DNA from: CAYLUN01 sp964386865
Lineage (GTDB): Bacteria; Verrucomicrobiota; Kiritimatiellia; RFP12; UBA1067
Assembly: GCA_964386865.1 (NCBI GenBank)
Contig: CAYLUN010000048.1
Location: 1 to 45,433, forward strand
DNA length: 45,433 nt
Direction: 5' to 3'
This document shows positions 24,951-32,677 of the stretch, piece after piece. The position numbers and the translations under genes are program-made. Below the pieces are notes generated by a model. The model had not been told where the DNA came from, did not search any database, and was given only the letters and a program-made list of their open reading frames with translations. Numbering within the stretch: the first letter of the stretch is position 1; every line of letters starts with the position of its first letter.

Positions 24951-25637
24951 ATGGAAACCGAAACCCCCGCTCTTCAGCTCACCGCACTCGAAGCCCGTAT
25001 TCTTGGCGCGCTGATTGAGAAAGAGGTCACGACGCCCGAGTATTACCCGCTCACGCTGAACTCGCTGCTCGCGGCCTGCTGCCAGAAGAACAACCGCACG
25101 CCGGTCATCTCCCTTGACGACGAGACCCTCGCACGCGGCATCGTGACGCTTCAGGACAAGGGCCTGCTGGAGTCGTTCGCCGGAGCCAGCGCCCGCACGC
25201 TCAAGTACCGCGAGCGCCTCAACTTCCGCCTCGGCCTCGCGCCGGACGAGCGGGCCGTGCTGTGCGAGCTGCTGCTGCGCGGACCGCAGACCCTGGGCGA
25301 GCTGCGCACCCGCGCGGCCCGCATGCACCCGTTCAACACGCTGGAGGAGGTGCAGGCCGCGCTCGACAAGCTCGCCGCGCGGCCCGGCGGCCCGCTGGTC
25401 GCGGAGCTGCCGCGCCAGCCCGGCCAGAAAGAGACGCGCGTGGCGCACCTGCTCGGCGACCAGCCGCCGTCCGCCGAGCTGCCGCAGGGCTGCGACCTGC
25501 CGCCGCCCGCGGCCGTGGCCGCCGCGCTGCACGACTCTGCCCGCGCGGCCGAGCTCGAGGCCCGCGTCGCCGCGCTGGAGTCGGAGGTGTCAGGCCTCAA
25601 GGCGCTCTTCGCGACCTTCAAGTCGCAGCTCGAGTGA
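24951..25637 (+). CDS. yceH: YceH/DUF480-family protein
   Basis: A cytoplasmic protein of 228 residues, close to the 215 of E. coli YceH. Two winged-helix-like halves are visible: LTALEARILGALIEKEVTTPEYYPL and LLLRGPQTLGELRTRAARMHPF (key family residues LEAR, EK.VTTP.YPL, RG.QT.GELR.RA.RM). A C-terminal coiled coil follows (ELEARVAALESEVSGLKALF). The ATG at 24951 gives the family-typical start; upstream in-frame ATGs at 24906 and earlier would only add a non-conserved leader. No strong ribosome site is seen. Function is not established; a nucleic-acid-binding role is suggested by fold. It converges with fkp, with only 4 nt between the two stop codons. Confidence 0.9.
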   Translation: METETPALQLTALEARILGALIEKEVTTPEYYPLTLNSLLAACCQKNNRTPVISLDDETLARGIVTLQDKGLLESFAGASARTLKYRERLNFRLGLAPDERAVLCELLLRGPQTLGELRTRAARMHPFNTLEEVQAALDKLAARPGGPLVAELPRQPGQKETRVAHLLGDQPPSAELPQGCDLPPPAAVAAALHDSARAAELEARVAALESEVSGLKALFATFKSQLE

Positions 25638-25641
25638 TGGC

Positions 25642-28600
25642 CTACAGCACGGTGACCCTTAGGCCCTGCTGGTCCACGCTGAAGTCAAAGAAGCGCGCCT
25701 GCGTGTTGGGCGGGCTGGCCTCGAAGGCGCGGCGGATGCGCGCCGCCGCCGCCGCGCTCTTGGCCAGCAGCAGGATGAAGCCGCCGCCGCCCGCGCCGGG
25801 CAAGAGCGCGGCCTGCGTGTCGGCGGCGACCGACGCCAGCAGCTTCTCAATGGGCGCGTTGGTCGAGCCGGGGTCAATCTGCTTCTTGAGCTCCCAGTAG
25901 CGCGCGATGCCCCGCGCGAAGCCGTCCAGATCCTGCGCGTCGAGCGCCTCCTTGGTCTCGGCGGCCGACGCCTTGAGGTCGCGCACCGTGCGGAGCACGA
26001 GCGGGTCGCGGGCGAGGTAGCCGTTCACCACATTCTGGAGAATGTTGCGGGCCATGCGCTTCTGGCCCGTGAAGTAGAGCAGGCAGCGGCGCTTCAGCTC
26101 GCTGCCCTCGGACATGTCGAAAACCGTCCAGCGCAGCGACACGGTCTGGTCCGGCCCGGGCTGCGTGCGGATGAGCTTGACGCCGGGCATGATGCCGCCC
26201 ACCTGGTCCTGCCAGCCGCCGCCGGTGCACATGCGCTGCTCGAGGATCGAGGTCATGCGGATCAGGCGATCCGTGTTGAACGGCACGCCCAGCACGCGGT
26301 CGAGGCAGGCCAGCACCGCCGCGCCGAGGATCGAGCTGGTGCCCATGCCGGAGCCCTTGGGCAGCGACGAGAAGATGGTCAGGTCGAGCCCGCCGCCCAG
26401 CGCCTGGAGCCACGCAGAGAGCGGCTCGTTCTGGCGCGTTGGCCCGACGCCCGCGAGGATCAGCGCGGCCTTCGCCAGCGCGGCCCAGTCGTGCGGGTCG
26501 CGGTGGTCGAGCAGCTCCGCCGTGGTGCGGATCTCCTTGCGCTCGCCGAGGTCGATGCTGGAGAGCCGGATGCAGCCGGCCGTGTTGAGCTTGGCCATGA
26601 CCTGCACGGGGTAGAGGCCGTTCAGCGTGACCGCCGCGTTGAGCACGGCGCCGCCCTGCTCGGTGCAGATTGGCGGCGTGTCGGACCAGCCGCCCGCGAA
26701 GTCGATGCGCACGGGCGTGGTGACCCACACCACCTGGTCGTGCAGGATGGCGGCAGGGCGGGGCGTGTCGGCGGGCGCGAAGCTCATGGCGACCGCCTCG
26801 GCCACGGCCGCGAAGGCGGCGGCTTGGGGGTCGGAAGTCGGCCAATCCGCCTTCTTAATCCTCCGCGTCGGCCGCTGAGCTCCGACCTCCGACCTCTGGG
26901 CTCCCTCCTGAATCATCGCCATGAGGCGCAGGACGCGGGCGCGGAGCAAAGGCTGGGCAAGCGCGTCTCCGTCCAGCAGGCGGGCGAGCTGGCGCAGCGC
27001 AAGGGCGGCTTCGGACGAGGTTTGGATCTCGCCGCACACAGTCGCGGCGGGCAGCGCGTCGTCGGCCAACAGGCGCTCGGCAACGCGCAGCAGGTTCACC
27101 TGCCGGCGGATCTCCTGGCGCAGGGCCAGCAGTCGGCCGTGGTTCACGCGCGGCAGCAGCTCGGCGAGGCTGTGGCGGCGTTCGCGCGCGCCCTCGGTCC
27201 AGCCGTCGCCGCGGCCAACGACAACGGCTTCGGCGAGGACGTCGTCGAGTTCGCCGACGCGCCAGAGCCGCGCCCGCCACAGGCCGTCCTTCTGGTCGCC
27301 GCGCCAGAGCTGAGCGTCGCCCACGCCGTTACGCGCCATCCAGGTTTCGATCGGCCGGTTGAGGAAGAGGCACGGCTTCTCGCCGCCGAAGGGCGTCTTG
27401 AAGTCGTCGTCCAGGCCGTATGCGACGGCGGCCCACTGGCTTTTGCCGACCGGCAGGCAGACGAGGCCGACGCCTTTGGCTAGCCGCACGGCGACCTTGG
27501 CCTCGGGCGGCAAGCCGGTCAGGATGTTGTCGCCCTCGAGAGCCAAGAGGTCGGAGGTCGAAGGTCGGAGGTCGGAAGGTGCCCGATGAACCGCTTCGAT
27601 GAGCGCCCGCCCGCATCTCACCGGGCAGCCGATCAGCGAGTTGAAAATGAAGGCCGGGCTGGCCGCGTCGCCGACCCCTGACTTCTGACCTCCGACCTCC
27701 GAGTTCCGACCTCCGATCACCGACCCGCTGCCATTGGCGAAGCGGTACTCCTGCGCGGTGCGCGAGAGGCCGGAGAAGCCGGAGAGCAGCTCGCGGCTGC
27801 TGCCGATGTGGAAGAAGTCGCAGTAGGGCACGATGTTGACTTGGAACGGCACCGCGCGCATCGCGCGATAGAAGGCCCGCATGCGGCGGCCGTGGGTCGC
27901 GTCCCGGCCGCGGCCGGCCACGAAGCGCTCGAGGTAGCGCGCCTCGCCGAACCGCGGCGTCACCGCCATGGTCAGCTCCTCGTACAGATCCAGCGCCGGG
28001 CACGAGCCGTCGACAATCTCCTCCAGCAGCCCCTTCTCTTTATTCATCCTTGAACGTTGAGCGTTGAGCGTTGAGCGTTGAGCGTTTATTTCCGGCCTCC
28101 AGCCCGCCACCTCCAGCAGCTTCGCGCAGGTGGCGGGATCGAGGCTCACCAAGCCCGTATCGACGGCCACGTGGCCGAAGGGGTCGATCGCGCCGCAGGC
28201 GCGCGCCTCGGGCTCGGACGGCTTCTGCAGGAAGTCCGCGACGGGCAGGCACTCCGTGCGCTGGGGGTTGGCCCGGAAGGCCTCCGGCACGTAGACGCCG
28301 TGGCGCGACCCGCGCTCGACCGGGCCGAAGTAGGCGACGCCGGTGAGGCCGGGGCGGGAGAGGTCGACCGACGCGTGGTCGAAGGTCAGCAGCACGTCTC
28401 CGGAGGTGACCAGCACGTGCCCGCCCGCGGGGGCGGGCAGCTCGGACACCGTGCGCAGGATGAGGTCGAAAAGCGCCAGCGGCGCGCCGTTGGCGGCCGC
28501 GGCCGGCACGGGCGTGAAGACCTTGCCCTGCGCCGCGTAGGCGGGCGTGCGGCGGCTGTCGCCGCCCGAGTGGCAGATCAGGATGCGCTTGCCGGCAAAC

Positions 28601-28911
28601 AGCCTGCTCAGTTCTAAAGTTGGGGAGCTAGCTACGGTTGAGGCCGCTCCCGATTTCTGTACGTTGTCTCTCCCGCACTTTAGAACTTTAGCACTCCCGC
28701 ACTTTAGAACTTCCCCCTCCGCTAGCACCGCCAGCACGTTGAGCGTCGCGCCCAGCGAGCCCACGCGGCGGCCGCCTGGATCAGTGATGACGAGGGCCCG
28801 CGTGGACCGGTCAAGCAGCCCGTTTGCTTGCCGCCACGCCAGTTGTGCGCGGTAGCCGCCGGCCTGCGCCTCGTTTGCCGCCGTGAGTACCAAGATATCG
28901 AAGGGTGTCAT
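25642..28911 (-). CDS. fkp: Bifunctional L-fucokinase / GDP-L-fucose pyrophosphorylase
   Basis: This enzyme phosphorylates L-fucose with ATP and joins it to GTP, giving GDP-fucose for surface glycans. The N-terminal half is the pyrophosphorylase (ITDPGGRRVGSLGATLN; then ILICHSGGDSRRTPAYAAQG; FHIGSSRELL). The C-terminal half is a GHMP kinase (PVRIDFAGGWSDTPP; PKGSGMGTSSILGAAVLA; LLPGAGGGGFILLLA). It is 1089 residues, against about 950 for the Bacteroides enzyme as I recall it. The excess is largely repeat-derived, in-frame segments at about residues 64-100, 272-288, 393-413, 440-457 and 666-694, containing text such as KVLKCG, NAQRSTLNAQRS and RSEVGAQR. The ATG at 28911 is preferred over TTG at 28917. 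No ribosome site is clear. The core motifs look intact, so activity is plausible. Confidence 0.92.
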   Translation of the reverse strand: MTPFDILVLTAANEAQAGGYRAQLAWRQANGLLDRSTRALVITDPGGRRVGSLGATLNVLAVLAEGEVLKCGSAKVLKCGRDNVQKSGAASTVASSPTLELSRLFAGKRILICHSGGDSRRTPAYAAQGKVFTPVPAAAANGAPLALFDLILRTVSELPAPAGGHVLVTSGDVLLTFDHASVDLSRPGLTGVAYFGPVERGSRHGVYVPEAFRANPQRTECLPVADFLQKPSEPEARACGAIDPFGHVAVDTGLVSLDPATCAKLLEVAGWRPEINAQRSTLNAQRSRMNKEKGLLEEIVDGSCPALDLYEELTMAVTPRFGEARYLERFVAGRGRDATHGRRMRAFYRAMRAVPFQVNIVPYCDFFHIGSSRELLSGFSGLSRTAQEYRFANGSGSVIGGRNSEVGGQKSGVGDAASPAFIFNSLIGCPVRCGRALIEAVHRAPSDLRPSTSDLLALEGDNILTGLPPEAKVAVRLAKGVGLVCLPVGKSQWAAVAYGLDDDFKTPFGGEKPCLFLNRPIETWMARNGVGDAQLWRGDQKDGLWRARLWRVGELDDVLAEAVVVGRGDGWTEGARERRHSLAELLPRVNHGRLLALRQEIRRQVNLLRVAERLLADDALPAATVCGEIQTSSEAALALRQLARLLDGDALAQPLLRARVLRLMAMIQEGAQRSEVGAQRPTRRIKKADWPTSDPQAAAFAAVAEAVAMSFAPADTPRPAAILHDQVVWVTTPVRIDFAGGWSDTPPICTEQGGAVLNAAVTLNGLYPVQVMAKLNTAGCIRLSSIDLGERKEIRTTAELLDHRDPHDWAALAKAALILAGVGPTRQNEPLSAWLQALGGGLDLTIFSSLPKGSGMGTSSILGAAVLACLDRVLGVPFNTDRLIRMTSILEQRMCTGGGWQDQVGGIMPGVKLIRTQPGPDQTVSLRWTVFDMSEGSELKRRCLLYFTGQKRMARNILQNVVNGYLARDPLVLRTVRDLKASAAETKEALDAQDLDGFARGIARYWELKKQIDPGSTNAPIEKLLASVAADTQAALLPGAGGGGFILLLAKSAAAAARIRRAFEASPPNTQARFFDFSVDQQGLRVTVL
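26829..26896. repeat. Paired inverted GGAGGTCGG repeat inside fkp (kinase-proximal)
   Basis: The left arm 26829-26841 (GGTCGGAAGTCGG) and right arm 26882-26894 (CCGACCTCCGACC) are inverses at 12 of 13 positions, 40 nt apart. They are translated in frame as QRSEVGAQRPTRR on one side and WPTSDP on the other. Confidence 0.75.
27549..27725. repeat. Paired inverted GGAGGTCGG repeat inside fkp (larger spacer)
   Basis: G-rich units at 27549-27580 (GGTCGGAGGTCG repeated) face C-rich units at 27671-27725 (CCGACCTCC repeated), about 90 nt apart. Both arms are in frame, giving SDLRPSTSDL and GGRNSEVGGQKSGVG in the protein. The spacer encodes what looks like genuine fkp sequence (FNSLIGCPVRCGRALIEAV). 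Confidence 0.7.
28056..28086. repeat. 7-bp tandem GTTGAGC repeat inside fkp
   Basis: Four GTTGAGC units plus GTT in tandem. Because three units make 21 nt, the minus-strand protein repeats every seven residues (NAQRSTLNAQRS). No opposing inverted arm is seen nearby, unlike the other families. Confidence 0.8.
28611..28713. repeat. Paired inverted GTTCTAAAGT repeat inside fkp
   Basis: GTTCTAAAGT (28611-28620) is the exact inverse of ACTTTAGAAC, which occurs at 28677-28686 and 28701-28710. The right side is two 24-nt tandem units beginning CTCCCGCACTTTAG. On the minus strand it reads in frame as KVLKCG-type text near the fkp N-terminus. A single left-type arm recurs at 29729-29744. Confidence 0.78.
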
Positions 28912-28972
28912 GGTCAAACGGTATCACGTCCGCTTTTCTCGCGTCAACAGGGGAAAGCCCGCCACGGCCATC

Positions 28973-29002
28973 GTGACAATTGCCCGTCTTTCATGCTATA
29001 GT
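28973..29002 (+). promoter_or_regulatory. Promoter for the unknown protein gene
   Basis: A -35 GTGACA (28973-28978) and -10 TATAGT (28997-29002) are 18 nt apart, each differing from consensus at one position. Transcription would start near 29008-29010, leaving only about 6-8 nt before the ATG at 29016 and no ribosome site, so the message may be nearly leaderless. Confidence 0.55.
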
Positions 29003-29015
29003 GTTTCCCTTCGTC

Positions 29016-29717
29016 ATGAGTAAGAGACCCACACAGTTCGATTTCTGGTTCGCGGTGAACAACACGGAGATCGTGGTGCCGCCCAAGCGGCACCTCGAGA
29101 CCTTCGGCAACACGATCATCAACTACCATTTGGTGAGCGAGCTGATGGACTCCGTCGGCAAGGTGCGCGTCCGCGAGGGCCGCATGCAGGCGCTGCGGCC
29201 CCAGATCATCACGCCCTCGTCCTACTCGACCACGCTGCTCGAGGGGTTCGGAGAGCAGGCCCAGAAGTATCTCGAGTGGCTCAAGGAGCACGAAGACTCG
29301 GTGCGGATCCTGCGCTACGGCTACACGCTCAAGCAGGAGGCGTTCAGCGAGCAGGTGCTCTCCGACACACCCGAGGCGATTCTGGAGCGCGTCAAGGCCG
29401 ACGTCTCGAGCAAGAAAGACCCGTTCGCCGCCGTGATCAAGGGCGTCGACGACCCGTGGGACGTCTGCCTCGTGCGGCTGTTCTGGACGGTGATCCAGAA
29501 CTCCGCGCAGGCCAACATCCGCGAGCTGCACGAGCGGCGCATGTTCGAGCTGCAGGACGGCGTTCCGACCGGCCTGCGCGAGGAGATCGAGAAGGGCTTT
29601 CAGGCTGCGGCCAAAGACGCAGGCCTGATCAAGGCGCTCGGCAAGCTGCTTCAGGACCACGGCCTGTTCGAGCGCTATCAGGATCGGTTTTTCAGCCTCG
29701 TCCAAGGACGCGGATGA
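29016..29717 (+). CDS. Conserved-looking protein of unknown function
   Basis: A soluble 233-residue protein that I do not recognise. It has no signal peptide or membrane segment. The N-terminus is FDFWFAVNNTEIVVPPKRHL, followed by a mixed alpha/beta region and a charged, helix-rich C-terminal half (EILER-type helices; FGEQAQKYLEWLKEHEDSVR; EEIEKGFQAAAKDAG). Composition and third-position GC bias are those of a real gene. The ATG at 29016 is chosen because it fits just downstream of a good promoter; an upstream in-frame start at 28980 would overlap that promoter. It diverges from fkp and lies upstream of leuC with a 60-nt gap containing one GTTCTAAAG repeat arm. Confidence 0.75.
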   Translation: MSKRPTQFDFWFAVNNTEIVVPPKRHLETFGNTIINYHLVSELMDSVGKVRVREGRMQALRPQIITPSSYSTTLLEGFGEQAQKYLEWLKEHEDSVRILRYGYTLKQEAFSEQVLSDTPEAILERVKADVSSKKDPFAAVIKGVDDPWDVCLVRLFWTVIQNSAQANIRELHERRMFELQDGVPTGLREEIEKGFQAAAKDAGLIKALGKLLQDHGLFERYQDRFFSLVQGRG

Positions 29718-29728
29718 GAAGTTCGAGA

Positions 29729-29744
29729 GTTCTAAAGTTGGGAA
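29729..29744. repeat. Single arm of the GTTCTAAAGT repeat family
   Basis: GTTCTAAAGTTGGGAA between the unknown gene and leuC. Its first 13 bases are identical to the left arm inside fkp at 28611-28623. No inverse partner is seen nearby. Confidence 0.65.
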
Positions 29745-29777
29745 TAGGGCTGTGAGCCACACTGCCAAAGGTGTTTG

Positions 29778-31067
29778 ATGACTATCACTGAGAAAATCCT
29801 AGCCCGCGAGTCGGGCGCGAAAATTGTCTCTCCCGGGGACAACATCTGGGTCAACTGCGGAATCCTGCTGACACACGACGTCTGCGGGCCGGGGACGATC
29901 GGCATCTTTCAGCGCGAGTTCGGCAAGGACGCCAAAGTCTTCGACCGCGAGAAGGTCGTGATCCTGCCGGACCACTACATCTTCACGGCGGACCAGAAGG
30001 CCCACCGCAACATCGACATCCTGCGCGCCTTCGTGAAGGAGCAGGGCCTGCCCTACTTCTACGACCCGGGAACCTCGAGCTACTGCGGCGTCTGCCACGT
30101 GGCCCTGCCCGAGCTCGGCCACGTGCGGCCCGGCGAGACGATCTTCGGCACGGACTCCCACACCTGCACGCACGGCGCGCTGGGCGCGTTCTCGACCGGC
30201 ATCGGCAACACCGACGCGGGCTTTATCCTCGGCGCCGGCAAGCTGTTGATCAAGGTGCCGCCGACCTTGCGCTTCGTGCTGGACGGCGAAATGCCCCCGT
30301 ACCTTTCGGCCAAAGACCTGATCCTCCAGATCATCGGCGATATCAGCGTCGACGGCGCGACCTACTGCGCCATGGAGTTCACCGGCTCCGCGATCGCGGC
30401 GCTCAGCATCGACGAGCGCTGCACGATCTGCAACATGGCGGTCGAAGCCGGCGCCAAGAACGGCATCATCGCGCCCGACCAAAAGACCTTCGACTACGTC
30501 AACGCACGCACGAAGAAGCCCTACGAGCCGCTCTTCAGCGACCCGGACGCCAAGGTGGTCTCCGAGCGCCGCTACGACGTCTCGACGCTCGAGCCGGTCG
30601 TGGCCAAACCTCACCTGCCCGACAAGCGGGCGCTGGCGCGCGCGTGCCGCGACGTCCAGGTCACGCAGGTCTACATCGGCTCCTGCACCGGCGGCAAGCT
30701 GGAGGACTTCGTCATGGCGGCCAAGATCATGAAGGGCCGCAAGGTCGCCGTGCGGACGATGATCGTGCCCGCCACGCGCACGGTCGAGCAGGGCCTCGCC
30801 GACACGACGATCGACGGCCAGAGCCTGCGCTCGATCTTCGAGTCGGCCGGGGTCGAGCCCATCGCCCCGCCCTCGTGCGCGGCCTGCCTCGGCGGCCCGC
30901 TCGACACCTTCGGGCGCACCCACGGCAAAGAGGTGGTGGTCAGCACGACCAACCGCAACTTCATCGGCCGCATGGGCTCGAAGGACTCCCAGATCTACCT
31001 CGCCTCGCCCTACACCGCGGCGGCCACCGCTGTCACCGGCCACATCACCGACCCGCGCGACGTGTAA
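29778..31067 (+). CDS. leuC: 3-isopropylmalate dehydratase large subunit (LeuC/homoaconitase type)
   Basis: The catalytic [4Fe-4S] subunit of 429 residues, of the shorter LeuC/homoaconitase class common in archaea and many anaerobes. It isomerises 2- to 3-isopropylmalate in leucine synthesis; a homoaconitase or methylmalate role cannot be excluded. Cluster cysteines are visible in YIGSCTGGKLEDF and PPSCAACLGG; substrate and active-site motifs include ILPDHYIFTADQKAHRN, GTDSHTCTHGALGAFSTGIG and NRNFIGRMG. The ATG at 29778 is used rather than TTG at 29775; AAAGGTG lies 6 nt upstream. leuD follows after 19 nt. No leuA or leuB is present in the window. Confidence 0.93.
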   Translation: MTITEKILARESGAKIVSPGDNIWVNCGILLTHDVCGPGTIGIFQREFGKDAKVFDREKVVILPDHYIFTADQKAHRNIDILRAFVKEQGLPYFYDPGTSSYCGVCHVALPELGHVRPGETIFGTDSHTCTHGALGAFSTGIGNTDAGFILGAGKLLIKVPPTLRFVLDGEMPPYLSAKDLILQIIGDISVDGATYCAMEFTGSAIAALSIDERCTICNMAVEAGAKNGIIAPDQKTFDYVNARTKKPYEPLFSDPDAKVVSERRYDVSTLEPVVAKPHLPDKRALARACRDVQVTQVYIGSCTGGKLEDFVMAAKIMKGRKVAVRTMIVPATRTVEQGLADTTIDGQSLRSIFESAGVEPIAPPSCAACLGGPLDTFGRTHGKEVVVSTTNRNFIGRMGSKDSQIYLASPYTAAATAVTGHITDPRDV

Positions 31068-31086
31068 CCCCTCCGGAGAAACGACT

Positions 31087-31635
31087 ATGCCCAAAGACAC
31101 CCTCATCCGCGGACCGGTCTACGTGCTCGAGGACAACATCGACACCGACCTGCTGATCCCCGCCTGCTACCTGAACCTCGTCCCGACGATTCCGGAGGAG
31201 TACCGCAAGCTCGGCTCGTACGCGCTGGCCGGCCTGCCGGACTCCTTCCCGAAATTCGCCTCCAACCCCGACGGCACCACGCCCTTCCCGATCGTCATCG
31301 GCGGACGCAACTTCGGCTGCGGCTCGTCGCGCGAGCACGCGCCGATCGCGCTGGGCGCAGCCGGCGCCAAGGCGGTCGTGGCCGAGAGCTACGCGCGCAT
31401 CTTCTTCCGCAACTCCGTGGCCACCGGCGAGATCTTCCCGCTGGAGTCGGACAAGCGGCTGTGCGGCGAGTTCAAGACCGGCGACCAGGCCGAGGTGGAC
31501 ATCGAGAAGGGAACCATCACGCGCCTCGCGGACGGCGCGGCCTTCACGCTCAAGCCGGTCGGCGCGGTCGCGCCCGTGATCGCGGCCGGCGGCATGTTCG
31601 CCTACGCCCGCCAGATCGGCATGATTAAGAAGTGA
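31087..31635 (+). CDS. leuD: 3-isopropylmalate dehydratase small subunit
   Basis: The swivelling small subunit of 182 residues that completes the LeuC active site. The signature GGRNFGCGSSREHAPIAL is intact (about residues 75-92), as is the N-terminal DNIDTDLLIPACYL and the segment SYARIFFRNSVATG. A GGAG ribosome site precedes the ATG, 19 nt after leuC, so the two are co-transcribed. Length fits the homoaconitase-like class, matching its partner. Confidence 0.93.
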   Translation: MPKDTLIRGPVYVLEDNIDTDLLIPACYLNLVPTIPEEYRKLGSYALAGLPDSFPKFASNPDGTTPFPIVIGGRNFGCGSSREHAPIALGAAGAKAVVAESYARIFFRNSVATGEIFPLESDKRLCGEFKTGDQAEVDIEKGTITRLADGAAFTLKPVGAVAPVIAAGGMFAYARQIGMIKK

Positions 31636-31637
31636 GC

Positions 31638-31740
31638 CGTTACACGTTACAGGTTGCAGGTTGGCGCCGCGGAACAACCTGTAACTAACCCACAACGTGC
31701 AACCTGTAACTCACAACGTGTAACCTGTAACCCACAACCC
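31638..31740. repeat. Paired inverted GTTACAGGTT repeat between leuD and parA
   Basis: GTTACAGGTT (31646-31655) faces its exact inverse AACCTGTAAC at 31676-31685, 31701-31710 and 31722-31731. The right-hand copies are spaced about 21-25 nt apart with CACAACGTG-type linkers. It fills nearly the whole gap between leuD and parA. Confidence 0.8.
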
Positions 31741-31760
31741 TGTCTCTTTTGGAGTCTGCC

Positions 31761-32555
31761 ATGAGTCGAACGACGCGTGTGATCGCAATCGCCAACCAGA
31801 AGGGCGGCGTGGGCAAGACCACCACGGTGGTGAACCTCGCCGCCTCGCTGTCTGAGCTCAAGAAAACCGTGCTGGTCATCGACCTCGACCCGCAGGCGAA
31901 CGCCACCAGCGGCCTCGGCCTGCAGCGCCAGCCCGGACTCAGCCTCTACCCGGTGCTGACGGGCTCTGCCGACGTGGCCGACATCATCCAGCCGACGCCC
32001 TACGAGGGGATCAACATCATCCCCTCCGAGCTCGACCTCGCGGGCGCGGAGATCGAGATCGCGCGGCAGGAGAACCACCTCTCCGTCGTGCGCAACGTGC
32101 TCGACCGCGTGCTCGTGGCCGGCGTTTTCGACTACGTGCTCATGGACTGCCCGCCGTCGCTCGGCATCCTCATGACCTCCTCGCTCGCCGCCGCGGACGG
32201 CATCGTCGTCACCATGCAGTGCGAGTACTACGCCATGGAGGGGCTGAGCGTCATCACCTCGCTCATCGACCAGCTGCGCAACAACGGCGTGAACCCGGGC
32301 CTCCAGCTCGAGGGCATCCTGATGACCATGTTCGACGGGCGCACGCGCCTCGCGGCGGACGTGGTGAAAGAGGTGCGCTCGCATTTCGGCGAGAAGGTCT
32401 ACGAGACGGTCATCCCTCGCAACGTGCGGATCAGCGAGGCGCCGAGCTTCGGCCAGCCGGTCGTATTCTACGATCCGTCGAGCAAGGGCGCGGAGGCCTA
32501 CCGCGCCTTCGCCGCCGAGTTCGCCCGCCGCACCGCGCCCGCCGTGCACGTGTAG
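31761..32555 (+). CDS. parA: ParA/Soj-family chromosome-partitioning ATPase
   Basis: A 264-residue deviant-Walker ATPase that drives chromosome or plasmid segregation with ParB. The Walker A motif QKGGVGKTTTVVNLA is near the N-terminus, followed by VLVIDLDPQANATSGLG, a Walker B-type YVLMDCPPSLG and the C-terminal VIPRNVRISEAPSFGQPV typical of Soj. GGAG lies 6 nt before the ATG at 31761; a TTG at 31749 is less likely. No parB follows; instead a convergent gene and repeat elements do. The close match to chromosomal Soj proteins and absence of plasmid genes favour a chromosomal copy. Confidence 0.93.
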   Translation: MSRTTRVIAIANQKGGVGKTTTVVNLAASLSELKKTVLVIDLDPQANATSGLGLQRQPGLSLYPVLTGSADVADIIQPTPYEGINIIPSELDLAGAEIEIARQENHLSVVRNVLDRVLVAGVFDYVLMDCPPSLGILMTSSLAAADGIVVTMQCEYYAMEGLSVITSLIDQLRNNGVNPGLQLEGILMTMFDGRTRLAADVVKEVRSHFGEKVYETVIPRNVRISEAPSFGQPVVFYDPSSKGAEAYRAFAAEFARRTAPAVHV

Positions 32556-32599
32556 ACGGGCAGGGATAAGCTGCCGCGAGTCCCGCGAGTCTGCCCGTC
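32555..32599. terminator. Inverted repeat after parA
   Basis: Perfect 8-bp arms GACGGGCA (32555-32562) and TGCCCGTC (32592-32599) begin at the parA stop codon. The 29-nt loop holds the repeated motif GCGAGTC. It may serve as a termination or end-protecting hairpin between convergent genes, although no T-run follows. Confidence 0.4.
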
Positions 32600-32614
32600 C
32601 CGGCTTTGCTCGCG

Positions 32615-32669
32615 CTGGAGGGCCCACCTCCGGGCGGGCCGCGGACGGCAGGGGGCTGCCGTCCCTACC
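32615..32669. repeat. GGACGGCA hairpin repeat, full copy
   Basis: A unit of about 55 nt: a GGAGG/CCTCC mini-hairpin, then GCGGGCCGC, then arms GGACGGCA (32643-32650) and TGCCGTCC (32657-32664), ending CCTACC. Its first 36 nt match 44164-44199 inside the ferredoxin gene at 34 positions. On the minus strand the element reads GTAGGGACGG just after the oxidoreductase stop codon. Confidence 0.75.
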
Positions 32670-32677
32670 ATTACGCC

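Noticed and set aside
29778..31635. Aconitase rather than LeuCD
   Set aside because: Separate large and small subunits of 429 and 182 residues fit the isopropylmalate dehydratase/homoaconitase class, not single-chain aconitase.
31638..31740. Possible CRISPR array in the leuD-parA gap
   Set aside because: Repeats are only about 10-13 nt, spacers are short and similar to each other, and arms are inverted; no cas genes are present.
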